DNA of 64,000 nucleotides from the NCBI GenBank assembly GCA_937896065.1, contig CALBLI010000049.1, positions 1 to 64,000 on the forward strand, given 5' to 3'. The position numbers and the translations under genes were made by a program. Under the pieces are notes generated by a model. The model was not told the origin of the DNA and did no database searches. It saw only the letters and a program-made list of their open reading frames with translations. Position 1 is the first letter of the stretch. Every line of letters starts with the position of its first letter. This DNA is from an uncultured Caryophanales bacterium (GTDB lineage Bacteria > Bacillota_I > Bacilli_A > RFN20 > CAG-288). Positions 26,454 to 35,633 of this stretch are shown here, one piece after another.

Positions 26454-26514
26454 TTTTTTATTTATTATCAAAATAAAGTTTTTATAATAATTAATGTTTT
26501 AGGAGGCTTTATTT

Positions 26515-27519
26515 ATGATATTAGAAGTTAAAAATTATAGTAGCAAACTTAATAACAAAGAAACTCAAGAAGCTATTAAATTTACTAAAGACACTTTTCA
26601 AAAACAACTCGCTAAAAATTTAAATTTAGAAAGAGTATCTGCTCCTCTTTTTGTAAGGAAAGATACTGGTTTAAATGATGATTTAAATGGTGTAGAAAGA
26701 AAGGTATCATTTAATATCAAAGCAATACCTTCTTTAGAGCTTGAAGTAGTTCAATCACTTGCAAAATGGAAAAGATATGCTTTAAATGAATATGGTTTTT
26801 TAAATCATGAAGGTTTATATGCGGATATGAACGCTATAAGACGTGATGAAGATTTAGATAATCTTCATTCAGTTTATGTTGATCAATGGGACTGGGAAAA
26901 AATTATTTTAAAAGAAGAACGAAATCTAGATTTCTTATTTAACGAAGTAAAAAAAATATTCTCAGCTTTAAAATATGAAGAAGATGAAATCAATAAAAAA
27001 TATCCTTGTTTTAGTAAAAAACTTCCTGATGATATCTTCTTTATATCAACAAGTGAACTTGAAAAACTCTATCCCAATCTAACAAGAAAAGAAAGAGAAA
27101 ATAAAATTGCTAAAGAAAAGAAAGCTGTTTTTTTATATCAAATAGGTTGGCCACTTACAGATAATAAACCTCATGATGGAAGAGCAGCTGATTATGATGA
27201 TTACAATCTAAATGGCGATATCATCTTATACAATAGAATTTTAGATATTGCTTTTGAAGTATCATCAATGGGAATCAGAGTCGATGAGAACTCACTTGTC
27301 AAACAGCTAGAATATAAAAATGAGCTCTTTAAATTAGAATCACCATTTTCAAAAGCTATCTTAAATAAGTCTTTACCATACACTATTGGTGGAGGTATTG
27401 GCCAATCAAGACTCTGTATGTTCTTTTTGGAAAAAGCTCATATTGGTGAAATTCAATCATCAATATGGAGTGATGAAGATATTACTGCTTTAAAGAAATT
27501 AAATATCTTCTTATTATAA
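26515..27519 (+). CDS. asnA: Aspartate-ammonia ligase (asparagine synthetase A)
   Basis: The 334-aa protein matches AsnA, which makes asparagine from aspartate, ammonia and ATP on a class II tRNA-synthetase-like fold. Motifs include VSAPLFVRKDTGLNDDLNG near the N-terminus, VYVDQWDWEK, and GGGIGQSRLCMFFL near the C-terminus (motif 3-like). Length is as expected (about 330). It has a strong TTAGGAGG ribosome binding site. No T-box leader is visible in the 60-bp upstream gap. Confidence 0.96.
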   Translation: MILEVKNYSSKLNNKETQEAIKFTKDTFQKQLAKNLNLERVSAPLFVRKDTGLNDDLNGVERKVSFNIKAIPSLELEVVQSLAKWKRYALNEYGFLNHEGLYADMNAIRRDEDLDNLHSVYVDQWDWEKIILKEERNLDFLFNEVKKIFSALKYEEDEINKKYPCFSKKLPDDIFFISTSELEKLYPNLTRKERENKIAKEKKAVFLYQIGWPLTDNKPHDGRAADYDDYNLNGDIILYNRILDIAFEVSSMGIRVDENSLVKQLEYKNELFKLESPFSKAILNKSLPYTIGGGIGQSRLCMFFLEKAHIGEIQSSIWSDEDITALKKLNIFLL

Positions 27520-27526
27520 TTTTATT

Positions 27527-28753
27527 TTAAAAAGCCCAGTTACCATCCTTAAAGATGACAACTTCTTTATTATCTTTAGTTGTTCCAACAACCGATAAAG
27601 TTTCATCACCAATCATAAAATCAACATGTGAAAATGACTCGTTGATTCCAAATTTGTGAATCTCTTCATCACTATATTTTTCATAGTCAGGATATAAATT
27701 TGTAAAACCTTTACCGAGTGCTAGATGGCAAGCAGCATTTTCGTCAAATAAAGTGTTATAAAATAAAATACCAGTCTGATTGATAGGTGAATTATAAGGA
27801 ACAAAAGCACATTCACCTAAATAACTTGAACCTTCATCTAAAGACAAAATAGATTCTAATACTTCTTTTCCTTTTTTAGCTTTAACTTCAACTGCTTTTC
27901 CTTTCTCAAATTTGATTGAAAAATCTTCAATCATTTGTCCATTGTACACAAGCGGTTTACTAGCATAAACTATTCCTTCAGCTTCACCTTTTTTAGGAGA
28001 GGTAAAACATTCTTCGGTAGGTATATTTGGTTGAAATTCATGACCAAATAAATCTTTTTCACTACCTGCTAAAAACTTGACACCTTCAATAAGCCCGATA
28101 GTTAAATCAGTTCCTTTTTTACTTGTATAATGAAGTTTTACTAGATTTAAACTATTTAAATATTCATATCTTTTTTGCAAATCTGTTTGATGTTTTTTCC
28201 AGTTTTCAACTGAATCATTTTCACTGACTCTTGACGCAAATAAAATCTTTTCAAATAATTTTTCAACTGCTTCATTCTCATTTAAAGTGGGAAATACTTT
28301 TTTAGCCCACTTTTTAGTAGGTACACCAACTATTGTCCATTGATATTTATTATTACATTGATCAATATATTTCTTTAAAATTTTCATTTTATTTTGCCTG
28401 ACTTTAGCATATTTATTTGGATCAATATCATTTAATCCATCAGGATCGTCTCCATCTAACCAAATAAAGCAAGGATTATTATCTGCCTTAAATTGCTGAA
28501 TGCTCTCTTCAATAGGTGTGACAATTGATAAATTTTCTAAAGTTGAATATTTTTGCTCAACAACCATTTGCTTTTGAGAATAATAACTAAAAATTACCCT
28601 TTTCGCACCTTTTAAATAGCAATGTTTAGCCACTATAGTAGCAAAATCTTCTAGCTCAGGTAAAAGTTGAATAAAAACGTACTGATCTTTTTGTAAATTG
28701 ATACCTACTTCTACAATAAGCTTTGCATATTCTTCAATTAATTTGTTGTTCAT
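27527..28753 (-). CDS. M29-family (AmpS-type) aminopeptidase
   Basis: The 408-aa protein is a cobalt- or zinc-type M29 aminopeptidase. It begins NNKLIEEYAKLIVEVG, has the metal-site segment IPTEECFTSPKK near 235-250, GEAEGIVYASKPL, then AACHLALGKGF and SHVDFMIG near the C-terminus with conserved His residues. It acts on cytosolic peptides. The gene is preceded, with a 3-bp gap, by a tyrosine phosphatase gene on the same strand, and is convergent with asnA (7 bp apart) without a clear terminator between. Confidence 0.92.
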   Translation of the reverse strand: MNNKLIEEYAKLIVEVGINLQKDQYVFIQLLPELEDFATIVAKHCYLKGAKRVIFSYYSQKQMVVEQKYSTLENLSIVTPIEESIQQFKADNNPCFIWLDGDDPDGLNDIDPNKYAKVRQNKMKILKKYIDQCNNKYQWTIVGVPTKKWAKKVFPTLNENEAVEKLFEKILFASRVSENDSVENWKKHQTDLQKRYEYLNSLNLVKLHYTSKKGTDLTIGLIEGVKFLAGSEKDLFGHEFQPNIPTEECFTSPKKGEAEGIVYASKPLVYNGQMIEDFSIKFEKGKAVEVKAKKGKEVLESILSLDEGSSYLGECAFVPYNSPINQTGILFYNTLFDENAACHLALGKGFTNLYPDYEKYSDEEIHKFGINESFSHVDFMIGDETLSVVGTTKDNKEVVIFKDGNWAF

Positions 28754-28756
28754 ATA

Positions 28757-29581
28757 TTACTCCTTTATTAAATATTTTTCTTTTAACAACTCTTGTTTAT
28801 TTTTATCAAAATGTAACTCATTAGTTATAAAATTATTGATTGAATTATATCTTAACTCAATCTCTTTTATACCAGCTTCTAACCAGTTTTTTAACACCCC
28901 CGCCATAATATCAGATGAATGGAGAAGTATCTCATTATTTATTCCACCATCAATGAGCATTTTCCTCCTTTTGATTGCTTTTTCTTTGACATTTTCATTG
29001 GTTAGTAAATAATCATAAAAAATAGTATCTAAATCATAATCTAAAATTGATAATATGAGCATGGTAGCTATTCCAGTTCTATCTTTACCATCTGAACAAT
29101 GGTAAATTAGTAAACCATCATTATTTAAAACCAAGTCTAAAAATTTTGAAAAATTAGTAAGAGCAATAGGTGTTGTTACAAATTCTTTATACATCTTTTC
29201 AGTAGCATATGTTACATCGCCTTTTTCATCTAAATAATAGAAGAAATTTATCATTCCATCTAAGTCTTTATTGTTGCAGTGATCTTTGTGTGGTCTTGTG
29301 CCTCTATTTCTGATACCTTCATTAACTGGTAAATAATAATGTTTAATATCATCATTTATAGGATCTAGAGCGTTTCCATTCAGCTCATCTTTCCCTCTAA
29401 AATCAATAATCGTTTTTAAATTTTTCTCCTTTTCCAATCTTTCTAAATCACTTAAAGAGATTCGGCATAGGGCATCACTTCGATATAATTTATCTTTTTT
29501 TATCGTATATCCGTTTTTGTTTTTGAGTCCATGCAAATCTCTTGCATTGATTAATGAGCCTATTTTTATCTTTCTATCCAT
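28757..29581 (-). CDS. Tyrosine phosphatase family protein (Y_phosphatase3-like)
   Basis: The 274-aa protein has the P-loop HCSDGKDRTGIATML, with Cys and Arg of the C-x5-R motif and the extra Asp/Lys typical of MptpB-like dual-specificity phosphatases. It begins with INARDLHGLKNKNGY, a family start motif, and has TIIDFRGKDE near 56-65. Such enzymes dephosphorylate phosphotyrosine, phosphoserine or phosphoinositides; in bacteria the targets are rarely known. It appears cytosolic. It precedes the M29 peptidase gene in a two-gene operon. Confidence 0.88.
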   Translation of the reverse strand: MDRKIKIGSLINARDLHGLKNKNGYTIKKDKLYRSDALCRISLSDLERLEKEKNLKTIIDFRGKDELNGNALDPINDDIKHYYLPVNEGIRNRGTRPHKDHCNNKDLDGMINFFYYLDEKGDVTYATEKMYKEFVTTPIALTNFSKFLDLVLNNDGLLIYHCSDGKDRTGIATMLILSILDYDLDTIFYDYLLTNENVKEKAIKRRKMLIDGGINNEILLHSSDIMAGVLKNWLEAGIKEIELRYNSINNFITNELHFDKNKQELLKEKYLIKE

Positions 29582-29686
29582 ATATTTACCTCAAAATATC
29601 AATTAACTTTATCAAATATTATGATGATAGTAAACTTTTTATTACACATTACACATATAAAATAATGTTTAAAATGAAAGCAAATT

Positions 29687-29717
29687 AAAACCGCATCTTC
29701 CTTAAAAATGCGGTTTT
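29687..29717 (-). terminator. Terminator of the 5'-nucleotidase gene
   Basis: AAAACCGCAT (29687-29696) and ATGCGGTTTT (29708-29717) form a perfect 10-bp stem with an 11-nt loop. It lies 13 bp beyond the stop codon of the minus-strand 5'-nucleotidase gene, with a partly T-rich tail on both sides. Confidence 0.8.
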
Positions 29718-29730
29718 AATCATCCGTTAT

Positions 29731-31557
29731 TTACTTTGTAGGATAAGTTATTCTTCCTTCGCCTTTCAAGTTACTATATTTAGTTGGTATTTTACCGCCA
29801 TTATTTGTACAAAGTTTCTTAATGTAGTTAGCTAAAACATCATTATCGATAGTTGTTGTTATTGAACTTGGGGTTACATCAGTTGTATTTTGATTATCGC
29901 CTTTGGTTTTAAACATATAATATCCATCACCACCAGAGTCAATGGTGTAATTATTGGAAACAAATTTATATGTTTTACTTTCAGATATAGCGACATTATT
30001 GATTTTAACATTTTTGACTCTTCTTTGATTTGCGTCAGTTTTCAATGATGTTGGATTCTTATTTGAATCATAATTTAGTCCTGGTTCAATTGAAGTATCA
30101 ACTTCAAATTTTAATTTGCTGGATGGAATCAAAAATCCTCCAAATTCATCATTGACATCTTTACTGAGTGTTATTCCACCTTTTGAATTGGTTTTTAATT
30201 TAGATACAGAATACTCAAGCATTTCCAAGATTACTTTGCCTGTTGTTTGATATGTACAAAGTTTGTTACCAAACGGTGAAACGGAAATTGCATCCTGGTA
30301 CTTGATTTCACCAGCCTTGACAGTTGTTCTAACAGATCCACCATTGATAACAGCAAAATCAGCACTTGTATCAAAATTCTCATACGCATCAGCAACAAGG
30401 TTAGCTAAGTTAGTTTCGGCTTTTCTAACTCTTCTAACATTAGCATCAGGATCATTTATAGTTAAATCAAAATCACTTGTTCCTAATTTTTCATTGAGCT
30501 TATCATTAAATTTGTTTTGATATTTATCAATGACATCTTTGGTTTCACTATCTTCAGATGTCAAATCACTAGCTTTGATAAGTTCGGTTTTGATTTCACC
30601 GTTTGTAATAGTGAGTTTTCCTAAATTTGCAAGCTTGGTGCCGGTTGAAGATAATGTGACATTTTTACCATCTTTGTTTTGATATTTATCACCTATAATT
30701 GTTGAATGTGAATGACCATCTAAAACAACGTCGATATTATTCGTATTTTTGATGACATCAGTTGATTGATAAGGAGAGTTGACACTATCAATACCCAAAT
30801 GTGCAAGTAAGATTACATAATCAGCACCATTTTGTTTTGCTTTATCAACTTCATCTTGAATTGATTTGTAAAATTGACTTGGATCGTTTCTTGATGCTCC
30901 TTCTGAAAAAGTATAAATGAAATTACCATTTGTATCTTTGAAATAAGCAGGAGTTGAAGAAGTATAAGTATCTGGTGTTGTAGCACCAACAAAAGCAACT
31001 TTCTTATCTCCAAAAGTTTTAATCTCATATGAATCAAAAACTCTATTTTTATTTTTATCAATAAAATTAGCTGATAAATATTTATATTTAGCTCTTATAT
31101 TGCTAGCTGTTTGATTATAAGTAGTATTTTTACCTGCTAAATTTAAAAATTGCTCCATTCCAAAATCAAATTCATGATTTCCCATGGTAGCAAAATCATA
31201 TCCAGCGGTATTCATAATGTCAACGATTGCACTACCTTGAGTAAGTGAACCAAAGACATCACCTTGAAGCTCATCTCCTGCATCAACTAAAACAACATTA
31301 TTATATTCTTTTAAAAGTTCTTTCTTTTTAGAAGCAACATTAGCATATCCTGCATTTGAGGTAGATGATTTTACCTGGCAGTGAACATCATTAGTATATA
31401 AAACGACAACATCATCTTTTTTACTAGGATCATTTGCACTGCTTGAAGCAACTTGTGAATTCGAAACAGTAGAATTAGACTGATTACCTGTATTCTTGTT
31501 ACAAGAAACAAGTAGTAATAACGGCAACAGACTTACAACTTTTTTGATTTTTTTCAT
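29731..31557 (-). CDS. 5'-nucleotidase / UshA-like lipoprotein
   Basis: The 608-aa protein has a lipoprotein signal (lipobox LLVSC, Cys near residue 19) and a Ser/Asn linker, then a calcineurin-like phosphoesterase domain with TNDVHCQV, DAGDELQG, MGNHEFDFG, LAHLGID and DGHSHS, followed by the C-terminal 5'-nucleotidase domain with NGGSVRT and VSPFGN. It probably hydrolyses extracellular nucleotides to nucleosides at the cell surface; uracil salvage could be completed by upp (18699-19355). GAAAGGAG precedes the ATG. Confidence 0.93.
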   Translation of the reverse strand: MKKIKKVVSLLPLLLLVSCNKNTGNQSNSTVSNSQVASSSANDPSKKDDVVVLYTNDVHCQVKSSTSNAGYANVASKKKELLKEYNNVVLVDAGDELQGDVFGSLTQGSAIVDIMNTAGYDFATMGNHEFDFGMEQFLNLAGKNTTYNQTASNIRAKYKYLSANFIDKNKNRVFDSYEIKTFGDKKVAFVGATTPDTYTSSTPAYFKDTNGNFIYTFSEGASRNDPSQFYKSIQDEVDKAKQNGADYVILLAHLGIDSVNSPYQSTDVIKNTNNIDVVLDGHSHSTIIGDKYQNKDGKNVTLSSTGTKLANLGKLTITNGEIKTELIKASDLTSEDSETKDVIDKYQNKFNDKLNEKLGTSDFDLTINDPDANVRRVRKAETNLANLVADAYENFDTSADFAVINGGSVRTTVKAGEIKYQDAISVSPFGNKLCTYQTTGKVILEMLEYSVSKLKTNSKGGITLSKDVNDEFGGFLIPSSKLKFEVDTSIEPGLNYDSNKNPTSLKTDANQRRVKNVKINNVAISESKTYKFVSNNYTIDSGGDGYYMFKTKGDNQNTTDVTPSSITTTIDNDVLANYIKKLCTNNGGKIPTKYSNLKGEGRITYPTK

Positions 31558-31723
31558 ATTTTCTCCTTTCTACTATCAGATAAAGTAGTCCATTTGAAGT
31601 TAATCTATTTTAGCAAAGCTACACTAGTATAAGCAACTATAAAATATTATTCATTTTCAATTCTTTTCAATTGTAAATTCACTTAACTTAATTTTATAAT
31701 AGCTATATATTTAGGAGGTAAAT

Positions 31724-32944
31724 ATGAATCCTATTAAAGTTATCTATTACCGAACTTACCAATTTGTTTTAAATAAAATTTGTCTTCCATTTTTAAAAAT
31801 AAAAGAAGCTGAGACAATTGAAAGTGACAATTGTTTTGATCCTATTTCTACACTTTTAAATAAAAATAAATATAAGAGACCACTTTTGCTATTATCTAAT
31901 CATCTTTTAACTGATCCAAATTATTTAAAATTCATTAATGATTGTCAAAGTAATGATATTGAAGTAATTTCTTTTGCAAACATTAGCTCAAATCCTGACG
32001 TCAAGCAAGTTGATGAAACATATAATTTATATTTAAAAAATGAATGTGACTCTCTTATTGCTATAGGTGGAGGTTCTATTTTAGATTTAGCAAAAGCTGT
32101 TGGAATTCTTGTAACCAATAAAAAGAAAGATATTTCTAAATACAAAGGTTTATTAAAAGTTAAAAAAAGATTGCCTTTTTTAATTCTAGTTCCAACCACA
32201 GCTGGAACTGGTAGTGAAACAACTATTTGCTCAGTAATAAGTGATGGAAAAAAAAATGATAAATATTCAATAACTGATCCTAAACTCATTCCTGATTATG
32301 CTATTTTAGATAATACTTTGCTTAAAACATTACCAGAATCAATCATTTCCACAACAGGAATGGATGCTTTAACACATGCTGTTGAAGCATTTCTTGGCAA
32401 TGCATTAACTAAAAAAACTAAATATTGTGCAACAACTGCTATCACATTAATATATAACAATCTTTATAATTTTTATTCAAATAAAGATGATGATTTAGCT
32501 AGAAAAAGCATGTTAAAAGCTTCATATTTTGCTGGTGTAGCTTTTACAAGAAGCTATGTTGGTTATGTTCATGCTTTAGCTCATGCTCTTGGTGGAAAAT
32601 ATCATGTGGCACATGGTTTAGCAAATAGTATTCTTCTACCTATCGTGCTAAAAAAATATGGAAAGAAAGCATATAAAAAATTAGCTTTTTTAGCTGATAT
32701 GTTACAATTGACTGCCCAAAGCATTTCTGAACAAGAAAAAGCTGAAAACTTTATAAAGTGGATTGAGAATTTAAATAATTCAATGAATATACCAAGCAAA
32801 TTTAATAATTTAATCAAGAAAGAAGATTTAGTCTTTTTAGTAAACCACGCCTATAAAGAAGCTAATCCTTTATATCCAGTTATAAAAGAACTCGACAAAA
32901 ACGAGTTAAAAGAGATATTGATTGAAGCTGAGGAAACTTTATAA
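31724..32944 (+). CDS. Iron-containing alcohol dehydrogenase
   Basis: The 406-aa enzyme belongs to the group III (iron-dependent) alcohol dehydrogenases. It has the NAD-binding GGGSILDLAKAVG near residues 112-124, PTTAGTGSETT, TGMDALTHAVEAF, and metal-binding His residues in HALAHALGGKYHVAHG. It could reduce aldehydes to alcohols during fermentation; the exact substrate is open. A 35-residue N-terminal extension precedes the usual start of the fold. TAGGAGG lies 6 nt before the ATG. It lies upstream of a MarR regulator gene that may control it. Confidence 0.92.
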   Translation: MNPIKVIYYRTYQFVLNKICLPFLKIKEAETIESDNCFDPISTLLNKNKYKRPLLLLSNHLLTDPNYLKFINDCQSNDIEVISFANISSNPDVKQVDETYNLYLKNECDSLIAIGGGSILDLAKAVGILVTNKKKDISKYKGLLKVKKRLPFLILVPTTAGTGSETTICSVISDGKKNDKYSITDPKLIPDYAILDNTLLKTLPESIISTTGMDALTHAVEAFLGNALTKKTKYCATTAITLIYNNLYNFYSNKDDDLARKSMLKASYFAGVAFTRSYVGYVHALAHALGGKYHVAHGLANSILLPIVLKKYGKKAYKKLAFLADMLQLTAQSISEQEKAENFIKWIENLNNSMNIPSKFNNLIKKEDLVFLVNHAYKEANPLYPVIKELDKNELKEILIEAEETL

Positions 32945-33003
32945 TATTAATGAATTGTTTTAATATTAAATAATTTAACCATTTAATAATTAAGGAGATA
33001 ATT

Positions 33004-33462
33004 ATGTCTGATGATAAATTAAAAGAAAATATAAAAGCTTTCCTCAATTTGATTGACAAGTTATATGAAGATGGAATAATTGATATTTTTGAACAAATAA
33101 ACCAGAGCGATTTTAGAATCTTAAACTATCTTTTACACAATAATGATGCTCATCCATCCGATATTGCTTCTTCTTTGTCACTGACAAGATCAAATACAGC
33201 TGCCGCTTTAAAAAATTTAGAAAACAAAAACTATTTAACAAGAGTTATAAACGAAACTAACAGAAGGCAAATATTTGTTTCATTAACAGAAGAAGGCAAA
33301 AATTACGTTAATTTATGTAACACTCAACTTGAATTATTATTAAAAGGTTGGTTTTCTGTGTTATCTCAAGAAGAAATCGATACATTATTTTCACTTGTAA
33401 AAAAAGCTTTAGATCCAAAATCTATGTCTAATAAATTGAAGGAGTTTACTTTCGGTGGCTAG
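33004..33462 (+). CDS. MarR-family transcriptional regulator
   Basis: The 152-aa protein has the winged-helix of MarR: IFEQINQSDFRILNYLL, SDIASSLSLTRSNTAAALKNLENKNYL (about 60-86, recognition helix) and the wing NRRQIFVSLTEEGK. MarR dimers usually repress their own operon and respond to small ligands or stress. Here it heads an operon with a DEDDh exonuclease (8-nt overlap) and recU, and follows the alcohol dehydrogenase by 59 bp. AAGGAG is well placed. Confidence 0.9.
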   Translation: MSDDKLKENIKAFLNLIDKLYEDGIIDIFEQINQSDFRILNYLLHNNDAHPSDIASSLSLTRSNTAAALKNLENKNYLTRVINETNRRQIFVSLTEEGKNYVNLCNTQLELLLKGWFSVLSQEEIDTLFSLVKKALDPKSMSNKLKEFTFGG

Positions 33463-34153
33463 TAAATATCCTTATTTAGATACATATTTAAATAGATATA
33501 AAACTTTTATATTCTTTGATTTTGAAGCAACTGCTTTCACTCATATGCCCATTGAATTGTCGATGGTCTTTACTAGTTTCAATAATTATCATTTCAATAT
33601 TATTGAAACTTATTCAACATATATAAAAACTGATGACAAAATTGGCAAATATGTAACTGAATTGACTGGTATTGATAAAGATATATTAGATAGAAATGGT
33701 GTTACATTTATTAATGTAATAAATAATTTGGCTACCTTATTTTCAAAATATCCATCTAAATTATTTTTAAGCTATAGTAAAAATGACTTAGCTATTTTAA
33801 AAAATGCTATTGATAATAAAAATTTAAAGCAAGAACAAATAAAATTACTGATGCTTAGAAATTTTCTTGATGTTCAAAAATATTTAGCTAGATTAATAAG
33901 AGATGAAAATGGTAATATCCTATCTTTAAAAAAACTATCAGATTATTTAAATATCACTCAAGATTTTAAATTTCATTCAGCATTAGATGATTCAATAGCA
34001 ATGGTTAAGATATTTAATGCCTATTTTAATAATTATGAAAAGATATTAACTGATGCTTTCAATAATTTTAAAAATCTTCCTATCTATAAAAGACAAGAAT
34101 CATCAGATTATACTGAAATAGAAATAAAAGAGATTTTAAAGGAGCAACTATAG
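33455..34153 (+). CDS. DEDDh (DnaQ-like) 3'-5' exonuclease
   Basis: The 232-aa protein has exonuclease motif I IFFDFEATAF (Asp and Glu near 19-21), motif II region around LSYSKNDLAIL with an Asp, and motif III HSALDDSIAMVKIF (His and Asp). This is the DEDDh fold of DnaQ and RNase T-like nucleases. It starts at GTG (33455), with GGAG 10 nt upstream, and overlaps marR by 8 nt. Adjacency to recU (1 bp gap) suggests a role in DNA repair or recombination. Whether it acts on DNA or RNA cannot be told. Confidence 0.8.
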   Translation: MASKYPYLDTYLNRYKTFIFFDFEATAFTHMPIELSMVFTSFNNYHFNIIETYSTYIKTDDKIGKYVTELTGIDKDILDRNGVTFINVINNLATLFSKYPSKLFLSYSKNDLAILKNAIDNKNLKQEQIKLLMLRNFLDVQKYLARLIRDENGNILSLKKLSDYLNITQDFKFHSALDDSIAMVKIFNAYFNNYEKILTDAFNNFKNLPIYKRQESSDYTEIEIKEILKEQL

Positions 34154-34154
34154 A

Positions 34155-34781
34155 ATGATAAAATATCCAAATGGTCAAATATATTTAGAAGATGAAACTA
34201 AAATTGATAAAAGAAAACATAAAAATAAAACTGAAGAGCAAATAAATAGAGAACACTATTTAAAAGCAAATATGGGCATGAATTTTGAAAGTGATGTCAG
34301 CAAATCATGTGAATACTATAAAAACCAAAATTTAGCTCTCATCTATAAAAGACCAACACCTATTAAAGTAGTCAAAATGGATACTGTTAAAAGGCAGATG
34401 ATCAAAGAAGCATACTTTCAGGAGAAATCAGTCACCGATTATGTCGGTTTATATAAAGGAAAATATATTGATTTTGAATGCAAAGAAACCATTCATAATT
34501 CAATTCCTTATAAAATGATTAGAGAACAACAGTATCTTCATCTTGAGAAAGTTATCCAAATGGGCGGTATTGGTTTCTTTTTAGTTTCTTTTAAAATGAA
34601 ACAAGAAGTTTATCTATTAAAAGCAAGTATCATCTTAGATGAAATCAAGGTAAAACATCATCCAGGTTTTAAATATGAATTTTTTAAAGAAAAAGGTATA
34701 CTTGTTAAAAGAGGTTATAATCCTCCTTATATGCTTCTTGATGCCATTGATATAGCTTTTAATGACATCTTAAATAAATAG
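34155..34781 (+). CDS. recU: Holliday junction resolvase RecU
   Basis: The 208-aa protein matches RecU: NMGMNFESDVSKSCEYY (N-terminal helix with catalytic Glu), YKRPTPIKVV, SVTDYVGLYKGKYIDFECKE (the D and E-x-K nuclease core) and REQQYLHLEKV. RecU resolves four-way junctions in Bacilli and is often found beside ponA; here it follows an exonuclease gene instead. GGAG is about 11 nt upstream of the ATG. Length is normal. Confidence 0.94.
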   Translation: MIKYPNGQIYLEDETKIDKRKHKNKTEEQINREHYLKANMGMNFESDVSKSCEYYKNQNLALIYKRPTPIKVVKMDTVKRQMIKEAYFQEKSVTDYVGLYKGKYIDFECKETIHNSIPYKMIREQQYLHLEKVIQMGGIGFFLVSFKMKQEVYLLKASIILDEIKVKHHPGFKYEFFKEKGILVKRGYNPPYMLLDAIDIAFNDILNK

Positions 34782-34829
34782 ATACCGTTTACATTTTTTT
34801 ATTTTGTATTTAAAAGGTAAAATATTTTT

Positions 34830-35633
34830 ATGAAAAATAGAAAACTTATTGCTTTAGACTTAGATGGCACCTTACTTGATGATCAAAAAAACATTTCATC
34901 AAATACAAAAAAGTATTTAAAAGAATTAGAAGACAGAGGACATATTATATGCCTCACTTCAGGTAGGCCACCTCGTGCCATTAAGCCTCATTACGATGAT
35001 ATCGGGCTTAAAAATAGTCCATTTATTGGATACAATGGTGATTTAATTTATGATGTTTTAAAAGATAAAACAACCGTTTTTAAATCAATACCTATCTCTT
35101 TTATATCTTGCTTTTTTAAACACTTTGACTTCTATAAATTTCCCTATATAGCTGGTGAAGATTTGAGTCATCTTTATTTAAATGTCGCTGATATTTTATT
35201 TGACGATTTTTTGCATCCAGATGGCATTCAAGTAGTGGTAGGTCAAATGCCCTATACTATTGTCAATGATTTAGAAGCCTTCTTTTTTAAAACATATGAT
35301 AACAATCAAGATGAAATTAAAAAATTTACTTCTAAACACAAGGATGTAGAAGTCAGATTCTGGTATGATAGGCCTGAATTTGGTGAGTTTTATCCTGCTA
35401 ATATTTCAAAAGAAGTCGGTTTAAAAGAAGTGGCTAAAAACTATAACATCGAAAGAGAAGACATCATTGCCTTTGGTGATGGAAACAATGATTTTGAAAT
35501 GCTAGATTTTGCTTCAACTTCTTTTGCAATGAAAAACGGAGCTGAAAAATTAAAACAACAAAATAAACATGTCACTGAATATACAAATAATGAAGAAGGT
35601 GTATATAGACAACTTAAGAAAATATTAGGTTAG
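34830..35633 (+). CDS. Cof-type HAD-superfamily phosphatase
   Basis: The 267-aa protein has HAD motif I LDLDGTLLDD (Asp nucleophile), motif II LTSGRP, and motif IV FGDGNNDFEML. A C2-type cap lies between residues about 85 and 190. These enzymes dephosphorylate sugar phosphates or related metabolites; specificity cannot be read. The gene is convergent with, and overlaps by 4 bp, the pseudo-phosphohexomutase gene on the other strand, with no terminator between them. Confidence 0.9.
   Translation: MKNRKLIALDLDGTLLDDQKNISSNTKKYLKELEDRGHIICLTSGRPPRAIKPHYDDIGLKNSPFIGYNGDLIYDVLKDKTTVFKSIPISFISCFFKHFDFYKFPYIAGEDLSHLYLNVADILFDDFLHPDGIQVVVGQMPYTIVNDLEAFFFKTYDNNQDEIKKFTSKHKDVEVRFWYDRPEFGEFYPANISKEVGLKEVAKNYNIEREDIIAFGDGNNDFEMLDFASTSFAMKNGAEKLKQQNKHVTEYTNNEEGVYRQLKKILG

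Noticed and set aside
26454..26514. T-box leader upstream of asnA
   Set aside because: The gap is only about 60 bp and shows no T-box motif or terminator hairpin.
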